From assembly GCA_036986135.1 (NCBI GenBank), contig BTQZ01000022.1, positions 1 through 37,348 on the forward strand: 37,348 nt of DNA, read 5' to 3'. Each line of letters begins with the position of its first letter. The stretch's first letter is position 1. The position numbers and the translations under genes were made by a program. This document shows positions 22,691 to 30,061 of the stretch, piece by piece. The notes beneath the pieces are model-generated. The model had not been told where the DNA came from. It worked only from the letters and a program-made list of their open reading frames with translations, and made no database searches. The stretch is from JADFRG01 sp036986135 (lineage in GTDB: Bacteria; Chloroflexota; Anaerolineae; Anaerolineales; E44-bin32).

Positions 22691-23669
22691 CCGGATGTTC
22701 GAGAATGGCTTGCAGCAAGTTCACGGCGTTTTCGACATCACTGGCATCAACCATTTCGGACGGGGTGTGGACGTAGCGGCAGGGAATAGAAATCACGCCG
22801 ACCGGAACTCCGGCCCGCGTGAGCTGAATGGCAGTGGCATCGGTCCTCCCGCGCTCGAGCACTTCGAGCTGGTACGGGATACGCGCCGCCTCGGCACGCC
22901 GCACCATCAGATCCACCACCCTCGGGTCCGAAAGCAAACCAGAATCGCGGACCTTTATCGCAGGCCCGCGACCGAGCTCCATCGCCATCTTGATGCCCTT
23001 TGGTGTATCGCCGGTTTTTGTTACATCGAGCGCAATGCCCACCTCCGGATCCAGGCCATAGGCGGAAGTCTTTGCGCCGCGCAGCCCGACCTCCTCCTGA
23101 GTCGTGAAAGCGAACTGGATCTCATTCGGCGTACTCCGCAGACGTTTTGCAGTTTCGATCGCTACTGCAACCCCGATACGATCATCCATGCTCTTAGCCA
23201 CATAACGATCGCCTAAGGTGACGAATGGGCGAGTGAAGGCGCCTAAGTCCCCGATGTGCACTGGACAATCGGCCTTCGATCCCGCTCCAAAGTCGATGAA
23301 GGCCTGTGACAGCTTGGGCGCATCGGTGTTCTTGACCGTGGCCTCGACGCCGATCACTCCCGTGACATTCTCCTCGAAACGCACCCGATGGCCCACCAGC
23401 GTGTGCGGGAACACTCCGCCGATGTTATGGAAACGGGCGAAGCCGTTCTCGTCGATGTGGGAGATGATCACTCCGATCTCGTCCATGTGGGCGGCCACCA
23501 TCACCTTCGTCCCGCCGCCGGGATTCACGATGGCGTGCAGTCCGCCCAGCGGCGACACGCTGATCTCGTCGACATGCGCCTCAATTTCGCCTCGCACAAT
23601 CTCACGCACCTGATCCTCTTTGCCAGAGGGTCCAAAAGCTTCGACGAGTTTCTTAATTAAATCCTGCAT
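22680..23669 (-). CDS. M42 family metallo-aminopeptidase (copy C)
   Basis: 329 residues, a typical length for glutamyl/FrvX-type M42 enzymes. The metal and catalytic motifs are complete: AAHMDEIG (H61, D63), KSMDDRIG, TTQEEVGLRGA (catalytic and metal Glu pair), ALDVTKTGDTP and CRYVHTPSEMV (last His). M42 enzymes form large tetrahedral dodecamers that release N-terminal residues from short peptides in the cytoplasm. GGAG lies about 7 nt upstream of the ATG. It follows M42 copy B by 21 bp and is the most canonical of the three copies in tandem. Confidence 0.93.
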   Translation of the reverse strand: MQDLIKKLVEAFGPSGKEDQVREIVRGEIEAHVDEISVSPLGGLHAIVNPGGGTKVMVAAHMDEIGVIISHIDENGFARFHNIGGVFPHTLVGHRVRFEENVTGVIGVEATVKNTDAPKLSQAFIDFGAGSKADCPVHIGDLGAFTRPFVTLGDRYVAKSMDDRIGVAVAIETAKRLRSTPNEIQFAFTTQEEVGLRGAKTSAYGLDPEVGIALDVTKTGDTPKGIKMAMELGRGPAIKVRDSGLLSDPRVVDLMVRRAEAARIPYQLEVLERGRTDATAIQLTRAGVPVGVISIPCRYVHTPSEMVDASDVENAVNLLQAILEHPVEL

Positions 23670-23690
23670 AAATTTCTCCGCATCTTCACA

Positions 23691-24776
23691 CTAACGGCCC
23701 AAAACAGATACGCTCAAGCCCGATACCGCAGCGTGCACCAGCCGTACGGTGTTCCTCCAATCGGACACAGTTGCGATGCTGCAAGCCGTGTGAATGTAGC
23801 GCGCGGGCACCGAAACCGAAATGCTCGGGATGCCCTCCCGAGTGAGATGAATGGCTCCCGCGTCGGTTCCGCCGCCTCCAGGCTGGCGGATCTGATATGG
23901 GATCCCGCTCGACTCGGCGGTATGGACCAGGTGGCGCAGCATTCCGGGGTGGGCCAGTGTGCGGGCGTCGGCAACGTAAATGGCAGGGCCAAGCCCCAAC
24001 TTTGCATTGTATTGGGTATTCTCTTCCCCATCCCAGGCCGGAAGATCCCTCGCCGGCGTGCAGTCGAGAACAATTGCTACCTCCGGGTTCAAGGCATGCG
24101 CCGCGATCCGCGCGCCGCGCAGCCCGACCTCCTCCTGGACCGTAAACGCAGCTTGAAGCTCTATGCCCTCCGGCGGATGCTCGAGCAGCTCTGCAAGAAT
24201 AGCCACTCCCATCCGATCGTCCAGAGCCTTTCCCCGCACCATCCCGCGAATACGGCGGAAGGGGGTCGCGAATGTCGCTCCCGCCCCAGCTTCGACCTTC
24301 CCCTCCGCAGTCTCCTTCTTCGAAACGCCGATATCGATCGCCATCGACTCGACCTTGACGGTCTGCTTCAGCTCCTCTCGGGTGGCAAGATGCACGGGCT
24401 TGCCGCCGATTACGCCCGGGAGCCGATCTTTCCCGACCCACACAGGCTTTCCTAGAAGCTGGCGAGGATCCAGGCCGCCCACGGTCTCAAATTTCAGCTC
24501 CCCCTCACTGCCCACGGATATGACCATGAAGCCAACCTCGTCCATATGGGCCGCCAGCATCACGCGCAGTCGTCTTCGCCCGGGTCCCTTCCGTATGACG
24601 AGCAGATTTCCCATCGCGTCAGTGCGGAGCTCGTCGGCAAACGGTTCGATGTGGGCGCGTATTATCTTGCGAACCTCGGACTCGCTCCCGGGAATGCCGA
24701 CCGCCTCGCTGAGACGCTTAAGCAGCCGCAGGTGCGCGGCCGAGGGCCGGGCTGGTATGGGGGAGTTCAATCCCAT
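23691..24776 (-). CDS. M42 family metallo-aminopeptidase (copy B)
   Basis: 361 residues. Conserved motifs: LAAHMDEVG (H77, D79, E80), KALDDRMG, TVQEEVGLRGA, VLDCTPARDLP, GGGGTDAGAIHL and PARYIHTACSIA. All expected zinc/cobalt ligands and the catalytic Glu are present. A middle insertion (about 120-175, with a Glu/Lys-rich VSKKETAEGKVEAG) is part of the PDZ-like domain and makes it a little longer than copy C. The gene begins inside the 3' end of copy A with a 10-bp overlap, so the two are coupled. Different side-chain specificity from copies A and C is likely but cannot be read from sequence. Confidence 0.92.
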   Translation of the reverse strand: MGLNSPIPARPSAAHLRLLKRLSEAVGIPGSESEVRKIIRAHIEPFADELRTDAMGNLLVIRKGPGRRRLRVMLAAHMDEVGFMVISVGSEGELKFETVGGLDPRQLLGKPVWVGKDRLPGVIGGKPVHLATREELKQTVKVESMAIDIGVSKKETAEGKVEAGAGATFATPFRRIRGMVRGKALDDRMGVAILAELLEHPPEGIELQAAFTVQEEVGLRGARIAAHALNPEVAIVLDCTPARDLPAWDGEENTQYNAKLGLGPAIYVADARTLAHPGMLRHLVHTAESSGIPYQIRQPGGGGTDAGAIHLTREGIPSISVSVPARYIHTACSIATVSDWRNTVRLVHAAVSGLSVSVLGR

Positions 24777-25816
24777 GACAGCGTATCCATGAAATCCGCA
24801 TCAAGTCCCGCCACGAACTCGGCCAGCAGCCTTCCGGTGCGCCGCACGTCCTTCAATGAGACGACCTCCACCGGTGTATGCATGTATTTCAACGGAATGG
24901 AGATTAACCCGGTGGGGAGGCCCTCGCCTGCGATCTGCAGTGCGAAGGCGTCTGTGCCGCAGTTGGCCGGCAGCACCTCTCGGGTGAGGGGGATCTCAAC
25001 CCGCTTTGCGGCCGCCTCCAGTGCGGAATAAATCCCTGGATGCATGTTGGGACCCCATCCATTGGTCGGTCCTTTCCCCAGTGGAAAGGTCTTGTGTTCG
25101 GGGAGCTCGGGCCCCCGTGCCCACGTCACATCGACCGCCACCGCCACCGATGGCTTGAGTTCGAACCCGGCGGCGTAGGCGCCCGCGAAGGTCTCCTCTT
25201 CCTGCACCGTCGCCACCGCAAGCACGTCCCATCCGTGTTCGCGCCGTCCAAGTTCCCTCAAACATTCTGTGATCGCAACGAGCGAGGCCCGGTTGTCGAG
25301 CGAATGTCCAGACAGCACGTCCTCCCCGAGCTCGGTCGGCGGCTGAGCAAATGAGATCAGATCGCCCGGGCGAACCACGCGAGCAGGGTTCGGCAAGCCG
25401 ACATCCACCAGGAGGTATTTGAGCGGGATCGGTTTGCGGCGCAGGTCTTCAGGCAGGATGTGCATCGGTGGTTGAACCACAATCCCCGGAAGGTCGCGTC
25501 TGCCGTGAACGATCACGGGCTGCCCCGGCAGCACTCGTGCATCCAATCCCCCGATCGGCGCCGCTCGAATGAAACCGTCCACAAGCTCCGACGCCATGAG
25601 CCCGATGGCGTCCATATGGGCCGCCAGCATCACGCTCTTCCTGGGTTCCTGACCGGAACCGCGCATCGTTGCATACAGGCTGCCGATTCGACCCACCCGG
25701 ACTTCATCCGATAGCGGCTCCCATTCCGCGCGCATGCGCCGCTGGACGGGCCCTTCGTAGCCGGACAGACCGGGTAGCTGGATCAGCGCCTTGAGCAGCA
25801 CAAGCATCTCGCTCAC
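24767..25816 (-). CDS. Divergent M42 family metallopeptidase (copy A)
   Basis: 349 residues, first gene of the M42 trio. The fold motifs are recognisable but altered: AAHMDAIG (H67, D69; the usual Glu after HMD is Ala), GHSLDNRAS (second Asp of the usual DDR is Asn), TVQEEETFAGA in place of EEVGLRGA, DVTWARGPELPE, NCGTDAFAL and KYMHTPVEV. The direct metal ligands appear kept while second-shell residues differ, so it may still be active with changed specificity. AGGTGAG sits 4-5 nt before the ATG. Two small inverted repeats (25834-25850, 25850-25866) lie upstream without a T-tract. The promoter was not clear. Confidence 0.88.
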   Translation of the reverse strand: MSEMLVLLKALIQLPGLSGYEGPVQRRMRAEWEPLSDEVRVGRIGSLYATMRGSGQEPRKSVMLAAHMDAIGLMASELVDGFIRAAPIGGLDARVLPGQPVIVHGRRDLPGIVVQPPMHILPEDLRRKPIPLKYLLVDVGLPNPARVVRPGDLISFAQPPTELGEDVLSGHSLDNRASLVAITECLRELGRREHGWDVLAVATVQEEETFAGAYAAGFELKPSVAVAVDVTWARGPELPEHKTFPLGKGPTNGWGPNMHPGIYSALEAAAKRVEIPLTREVLPANCGTDAFALQIAGEGLPTGLISIPLKYMHTPVEVVSLKDVRRTGRLLAEFVAGLDADFMDTLSWD

Positions 25817-25907
25817 CTAGCCATTCCAAATATGCGGACAACCGGTCCGCGCGTGATAAGCACGCGTCGCTATCGGCGCAGGATGGCGATTGTTGATGTG
25901 CATCGCC

Positions 25908-26384
25908 CTATCCACCCCCAGGTGTGGTCGGTATTGGGGTTGCGGAGGGTGGGACTGAAGTCTCGGTGGGCGTCGGCGACGGAGGGGAGGGGGTCTCGCT
26001 TACTGTAGGCGTCGGCGCTGCGGTCGGCAGCTCGGCCGTCGCGGTAGGCGTGCTCGACGCGGTCGGCGTGGCGGTCGGAGTCTCACTAGCCGTTGGCGTC
26101 AGAGTCGGCGTGAAAGTCTCTGTAGGCATGAACGGTGTATGGGTCGCGGTTGGCGTTTCGGTAGGAGCCGCGGAGGGGGTCGGAGTGGGGAATTCGACGC
26201 TGGGCACGATGGTGTCCGAAGGCATTGTACTGGGAGTCGGGGTAGGGGTCGCTGTGACGCGATCAGGTGCGCGGCGAATCGCAATGAGACCGGCAAAGTA
26301 ACACGGAAGTGTAGCCAATATGATTCCTATGAGCGCTGCATAGAGCGCCCGGCGCCCACGCAGCGATTCGAGAGAGAAGTTCAT
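25908..26384 (-). CDS. Membrane-anchored Pro/Thr-rich stalk protein
   Basis: 158 residues. A short basic N-terminus (MNFSLESLRGRRALY) is followed by one hydrophobic segment (about 15-36, ALIGIILATLPCYFAGLIAI) and then about 115 residues of PTPT/ETPTAT low complexity ending in a Gly-rich tip. It is probably a type II membrane protein whose stalk projects outside the cell and may be glycosylated on Thr/Ser. No globular domain is visible. It has the same strand as the M42 operon, 91 bp upstream, but a functional link is unproven. The reverse strand is also open here only because of the repeat composition. Confidence 0.6.
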   Translation of the reverse strand: MNFSLESLRGRRALYAALIGIILATLPCYFAGLIAIRRAPDRVTATPTPTPSTMPSDTIVPSVEFPTPTPSAAPTETPTATHTPFMPTETFTPTLTPTASETPTATPTASSTPTATAELPTAAPTPTVSETPSPPSPTPTETSVPPSATPIPTTPGGG

Positions 26385-26473
26385 CAGGCGGGTGGCAGCA
26401 TGATATCAGGTATGAAATATGCCTTCAAGGAGCCGGCCCTGCGCGTGGAAGTTAGTATCCGGGTATTCACGAA

Positions 26474-26479
26474 TATAAT
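26474..26479 (+). promoter_or_regulatory. Consensus -10 box upstream of the adenylate cyclase
   Basis: A perfect TATAAT at 26474-26479, with only a weak -35 (TTAGTA, 26452-26457, 16-bp spacer). Transcription would start near 26486, three bases before the TTG start, implying a leaderless or nearly leaderless message unless ATG 26537 is used. Confidence 0.45.
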
Positions 26480-26488
26480 GAACAAACT

Positions 26489-28219
26489 TTGGCCGGGATA
26501 ACGAAACAACCCTCCGCGACGCAGCGCATCAGCCGTATGGCATTGCTGGCTGAGGAGCTGCGGGCCCAGCTAGACGACTTCAATCGTTCGCTCCAGAGAG
26601 CGGGCCAGGTCATACCTGGAGATGTTCTGTTGGGTCTGGAGCAAATCAGCGGCAAGCTCGACGAGTTGAAAAAGAATGTGCGCAAGAATGAACATGAGCG
26701 GCGCAATCTGCAAGCCCTGGCCGAGATCGGCCAGATCGTAAATTCCTCCCTGGATCTCACCACGGTTCTCAGTGAAGTGATTGACACCATTATTAGGCTC
26801 ACCGGCGCCGAGCGCGCCTTTCTGATGCTCCACAACGAGAAAGGTGAGCTGGAATTCAAGATTGCCAGAAATTGGGAACAGGAGTCTTTGGATAAGGAAG
26901 ACTACGAGGTCAGCCGAACGCTGATCCACCGCGTGCTGGAAGAAGGAGAGGCAGTCCTAACCACCAATGCCTCGGAAGATCCGCGGTTCGGATCCCAGGA
27001 AAGCGTGGTCGCCTACAACTTGCGTTCGGTGCTGGCCGTGCCTCTGAAGGTCAAAGGGAAGCTGACCGGCGTGATTTACGCAGACAACAAGGTTCGAGCC
27101 GGTCTCTTCACCGAGAGCGATCGAGAGCTGCTCTCCGGATTTGCGAATCAAGCTGCCGTGGCGCTGGAAAATGCCCGCCTCTTCGGAGCCGTACAAGCCA
27201 CGCTGGATGAAGTTACCGAGCTGAAGACCCTCATGGAAGACGTGTTTGCCTCCATCGCCAGCGGAGTCATCACTTCGGATATAGAGGACTTGATCACGCT
27301 GTGCAATAAGGCCGCGCAAACCATCCTTTCGATGACCGCAGAAGAGTTGGTTGGGAGTTCGCTGAACGATCTGCTCCCCAAGCTCTCGGAGGAGCTCCCG
27401 GAACAGGTTTCTGCCGTGAAAAGAACCGACGACGAGGTAACGGAAATTGAGATTAGCCCCAATTTGGACGGTCGTGGTCCCGTCGCGCTCAGCCTGAAAA
27501 TGACTCCGCTGAAGTCGGCGGACGAAAAGTCGCAAGGGGTTGCCATCGTTGTAGACGACCTGACCGAGAAGAGGCGTCTCGAGGCACAGCGCAAGCTGTT
27601 TGAGCGGATGATCTCACCCGCGGTGATCAGCCAGATCGATCCCAACAAGGTGCAGTTGGGCGGAAGCATCGCTACCATCACGACCCTGTTTGCGGACGTG
27701 CGCGGATTCACTGCCTTCAGCGAAGAGATGGATCCCGAGAGCTTGGTCTCGCTGCTCAATCTTTACCTCGCCGCCGCAGTGGAGGCGGTGCTGGCGGAGG
27801 AGGGCACGATCGACAAGTTTCAAGGCGACGCGATCATGGCCTGGTTCAATCACCCCATCCCTCAGAAGGACCACACGCTCCGCGCAGCCAGAGCCGCGCT
27901 GAGATTTCGAGATGCAGTTGGGGAAGTTCGAATGAACCTGGAGCCGAAATTCCACCTATCCTTTGGCGTCGGCATCCATGTCGGCGAGGGATTATTGGGG
28001 CTGATCGGAACGCCTCAGCGCCTCGACTATACGGCGATCGGCGACAGCGTGAATACCGCCAAGCGGATTCAGGAGAACGCCGAGCCTGATCAGATCCTGG
28101 TGAGCGCCGAGGCAATAAAGCTGCTGGGGGAGAGAGTCGACCTGATGGAAGCGGAAGCGATCGAGGCCAAGGGCAAGCGGGAGCCCGTGGAAGTCTTCGA
28201 GCTCGTCGGGCTAGCCTAG
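26489..28219 (+). CDS. GAF-PAS class III adenylate/guanylate cyclase
   Basis: 576 residues, soluble. An N-terminal coiled coil (about 17-75) is followed by a GAF domain (about 80-230, with TGAERAFLMLH and SVLAVPLKVKGKLTGVIYADN), a PAS-like segment (about 245-360) and a C-terminal class III cyclase domain (about 385-570). The two metal Asp are in LFADVRGFTAFSEE (D403) and KFQGDAIMAWF (D447). The Lys of that second motif and LDYTAIGDSVNTAKRI fit ATP-specific CyaG-like enzymes. It should make cAMP in response to a ligand or redox signal sensed by GAF/PAS. The start is uncertain: TTG 26489 (leaderless by the upstream -10 box) or ATG 26537, neither with a ribosome-binding site. Confidence 0.9.
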   Translation: MAGITKQPSATQRISRMALLAEELRAQLDDFNRSLQRAGQVIPGDVLLGLEQISGKLDELKKNVRKNEHERRNLQALAEIGQIVNSSLDLTTVLSEVIDTIIRLTGAERAFLMLHNEKGELEFKIARNWEQESLDKEDYEVSRTLIHRVLEEGEAVLTTNASEDPRFGSQESVVAYNLRSVLAVPLKVKGKLTGVIYADNKVRAGLFTESDRELLSGFANQAAVALENARLFGAVQATLDEVTELKTLMEDVFASIASGVITSDIEDLITLCNKAAQTILSMTAEELVGSSLNDLLPKLSEELPEQVSAVKRTDDEVTEIEISPNLDGRGPVALSLKMTPLKSADEKSQGVAIVVDDLTEKRRLEAQRKLFERMISPAVISQIDPNKVQLGGSIATITTLFADVRGFTAFSEEMDPESLVSLLNLYLAAAVEAVLAEEGTIDKFQGDAIMAWFNHPIPQKDHTLRAARAALRFRDAVGEVRMNLEPKFHLSFGVGIHVGEGLLGLIGTPQRLDYTAIGDSVNTAKRIQENAEPDQILVSAEAIKLLGERVDLMEAEAIEAKGKREPVEVFELVGLA

Positions 28220-28457
28220 CAGCTCATCCCCACAAGCAAACAGCGCCGGCTTTCCGCCGGTGTGCCAGAAGAGCACTCGCTCGTCCGCACTAATCTCACC
28301 CTTACCAATCAGATCCATCATCCCACCGGCCGCTCGACCGGTCTAGACCGCGTCAAGCAGAATGCCCTCAAGCCTGGCAAAGGTCATGATCGCACCGCGC
28401 TCAAGCTCGGTGGATCGGAGTGGGGAGGTGGGCGAAATTGACCTCTGGAGGAGTCAT
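28211..28457 (-). pseudogene. Internally deleted D-cysteine desulfhydrase / ACC deaminase pseudogene
   Basis: On the minus strand an ATG one base after the FemAB stop reads MTPPEVNFAHLPTPIH, a typical N-terminus of PLP-dependent D-cysteine desulfhydrase/ACC deaminase proteins. A one-base frameshift at 28409 leads to ELERGAIMTFARLEGILLDAV, an in-frame TAG at 28343-28345, and TGRAAGGMMDLIGKGEI then ADERVLFWHTGGKPALF. The last parts match the family's C-terminal region, where the pattern EGI-LDPVYTGKA...HTGG is expected, so TAG replaces the Tyr codon. Nearly 250 central codons, including the PLP lysine, are missing. Its end overlaps the convergent cyclase gene. It was probably once co-transcribed with the FemAB gene. 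Confidence 0.75.
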
Positions 28458-28458
28458 C

Positions 28459-29535
28459 CTAGCTCGCCTCGCGCGCCACCCTTCGTCGACCCAAAATCCG
28501 CATCACTGAAAGCGCCAGGGGCATGAGCAGCCGGTAGGCCCTATAGGCGGCCGGACGGAGCGCGTGATCCCACTCGCCAATGGTCCTCACAAATTTGCCC
28601 CCAAAGCCTTTCTTGAATCGATACACGCCCCACATCGAATCGCTCTCGTCTAGCTCGTCCGGAGCACCTACGAAGTCGTAGAGCTCGCAGCCCTGCTCCT
28701 TCGCCCACCGAATCGCTTCCCAGTGCAGTAGGTGGTTCGGCATTTTCTCGCGGTGCTGGTTGGTTGACATTCCGTAGAGGTACCAACCGGTGCTCCCAAA
28801 CCGATAAATGACCTGACCCGCGACCGGGACTCCTTCGACCTCCGCCACCAACGGCTGAGCCAGCCCGCGCTCGGCAAACGTTCCCCAGGCCTGCATATAG
28901 TAGTCCCGGGTTCGGATCACGAATCCGTCGCGCTGCGCGGTCTCTGCATACATCCTGTAGAGCAGATCCAGATCATCAAGTCCGCCGCGCCGTACGACGA
29001 CCCCTTTCCGGGCCGCGAGACGCACGTTGTAGCGCCATTTCTGCTTCATTCCCTGGAGCAGCGCATCCTCATCTTGCCGCAGATCGAGCAGCAATGTATT
29101 CCGGAACTGCGCTTGTTTCGGAGCCGGCTGCCAGCCAATGCCGCGCAGCTCGGCCTCCACCGCCTCTCCGGCTCCGGTCTCATAGGGGACCTCTGGATCG
29201 ATCTTGAGCACCAGCGCCTGCTCTTCTCTGGCGGCATCGACCAGGGCTGCCAGGACCGCCGCCCGCAAATCCTCATCGCCCCAGTCTAGGACCGGACCCT
29301 TCGGGCAGTAGGCCACCTTCAGGCCGCCGCTCAATCGACCAGCCCGCGTGAGCAGCTGCCCGGCAGCCACAATCGATCCCGTTCCATCCTGCCAGGACAA
29401 GCGCCTTGCGCGCCACCCAAAACTGCCCTTCAATTCACCCCATGTCCAGGATTGAAGCAGGTGTGGAGTCGGGAGCGACAGCAGCAGGTCGTCCCACTTA
29501 GCGCCATCTTCGATAGTGTCTAGCTTGAGATCCAT
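28459..29535 (-). CDS. FemAB-like peptidoglycan bridge aminoacyltransferase (GNAT fold)
   Basis: 358 residues built from two GNAT-like halves. The N-terminal half has LLQSWTWGELKGSFGW and ends with the lipid II:glycyl transferase style NTLLLDLRQDEDALLQGM. The KQKWRYNVRLAARKGVVVR segment leads into the second half with HWEAIRWAKEQGCELYDFVGAP and the C-terminal GVYRFKKGFGGKF typical of FemABX/peptidoglycan bridge formation proteins. It probably uses an aminoacyl-tRNA to add a residue to the peptidoglycan stem, or acts in a related N-acylation. It is cytoplasmic or peripherally membrane-bound. The start is ATG 29535, just 11 nt from the predicted transcription start, with no clear ribosome-binding site. 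Confidence 0.87.
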   Translation of the reverse strand: MDLKLDTIEDGAKWDDLLLSLPTPHLLQSWTWGELKGSFGWRARRLSWQDGTGSIVAAGQLLTRAGRLSGGLKVAYCPKGPVLDWGDEDLRAAVLAALVDAAREEQALVLKIDPEVPYETGAGEAVEAELRGIGWQPAPKQAQFRNTLLLDLRQDEDALLQGMKQKWRYNVRLAARKGVVVRRGGLDDLDLLYRMYAETAQRDGFVIRTRDYYMQAWGTFAERGLAQPLVAEVEGVPVAGQVIYRFGSTGWYLYGMSTNQHREKMPNHLLHWEAIRWAKEQGCELYDFVGAPDELDESDSMWGVYRFKKGFGGKFVRTIGEWDHALRPAAYRAYRLLMPLALSVMRILGRRRVAREAS

Positions 29536-29552
29536 GGTGTAGGGAAGGGCGC

Positions 29553-29561
29553 ATTATAGCA
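29553..29561 (-). promoter_or_regulatory. Extended -10 promoter for the FemAB-like gene
   Basis: The minus strand reads TGCTATAAT (29561-29553): a perfect TATAAT with the TGn extension that can replace a -35 box, and no good -35 was seen. It lies 18 bp upstream of the ATG at 29535, back to back with the nuo promoter. Confidence 0.55.
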
Positions 29562-29581
29562 TCGCGCCCGCGGCTCCCTTT

Positions 29582-29610
29582 TTGACCCTCCCAAATAGTC
29601 GTGATAGACT
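29582..29610 (+). promoter_or_regulatory. Sigma70-type promoter of the nuo operon
   Basis: TTGACC (29582-29587), 17-bp spacer, TAGACT (29605-29610). A transcript would start near 29617, which excludes the GTG at 29601 as the nuoA start and favours TTG 29649. Confidence 0.5.
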
Positions 29611-29648
29611 TCACCGGTTGGCCCGCGAACCGAGCTCAGGGAGATCTA

Positions 29649-30005
29649 TTGTCGCTTGATTGGCTATTCATCGGGACAATACTCGTGGTTGGGGCCGGCA
29701 TGGCGGCCCTCCCCATCGCCCTCAACATGATCATAGGCCCCCGCAAACCGAATAAAATCAAATCGGAGACCTACGAGTGCGGCATCGAGACCGTCGGTGA
29801 AGCTTGGGTACAGATCAAGGGTCAGTACTATATCTTCGGCCTCATATTCCTGATCTTTGATATCGAAGCGGTCTTCATGTTCCCCTGGGCCGTCGCCTAC
29901 GACAGACTCCAGTTCTACATGGTGCTGGAGGGGGTGCTCTTCATCCTGATCCTGGCTGGAGGACTCGTTTACGCGTGGCGCAAGGGGGCCCTCGAGTGGG
30001 TTTAG
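29649..30005 (+). CDS. nuoA: NADH-quinone oxidoreductase subunit A
   Basis: 118 residues from a TTG start preceded by CAGGGAGA, the normal NuoA length; the longer frame from GTG 29601 begins upstream of the -10 box. Three membrane helices are seen (about 5-27, 58-80, 86-108). The loop KIKSETYECGIETVG carries the conserved Cys (the 'YECG' motif) near the quinone site. QYYIFGLIFLIFDIEAVFMFPWA contains the conserved FD.E residues of the second helix. NuoA helps shape the quinone chamber where the membrane arm meets NuoB/D/H. It is the first gene of the operon; a perfect inverted repeat follows it before nuoH. Confidence 0.93.
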   Translation: MSLDWLFIGTILVVGAGMAALPIALNMIIGPRKPNKIKSETYECGIETVGEAWVQIKGQYYIFGLIFLIFDIEAVFMFPWAVAYDRLQFYMVLEGVLFILILAGGLVYAWRKGALEWV

Positions 30006-30021
30006 CCGCACAGGATGTATC

Positions 30022-30047
30022 AAATGGCTGATGCCAATCAGCCATTT
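30022..30047 (+). terminator. Perfect 11-bp hairpin between nuoA and nuoH (partial terminator or processing signal)
   Basis: AAATGGCTGAT (30022-30032) and ATCAGCCATTT (30037-30047) form a perfect stem with a 4-nt loop, followed by AGTTTGATTC. It looks like a weak intrinsic terminator placed inside the operon; it could lower nuoH-M levels relative to nuoA or protect a processed end. Confidence 0.5.
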
Positions 30048-30061
30048 AGTTTGATTCCCGC

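Noticed and set aside
25834..25866. Two adjacent short inverted repeats upstream of the first M42 gene
   Set aside because: Stems of only 6 bp, no T-tract on either strand, so not called terminators; GC-rich chance pairing is likely.
25924..26301. Open plus-strand frame encoding a Val/Gly-rich protein
   Set aside because: It is the antisense of the Pro/Thr-rich stalk gene; repeat composition alone keeps it open and it has no signal peptide or ribosome-binding site.
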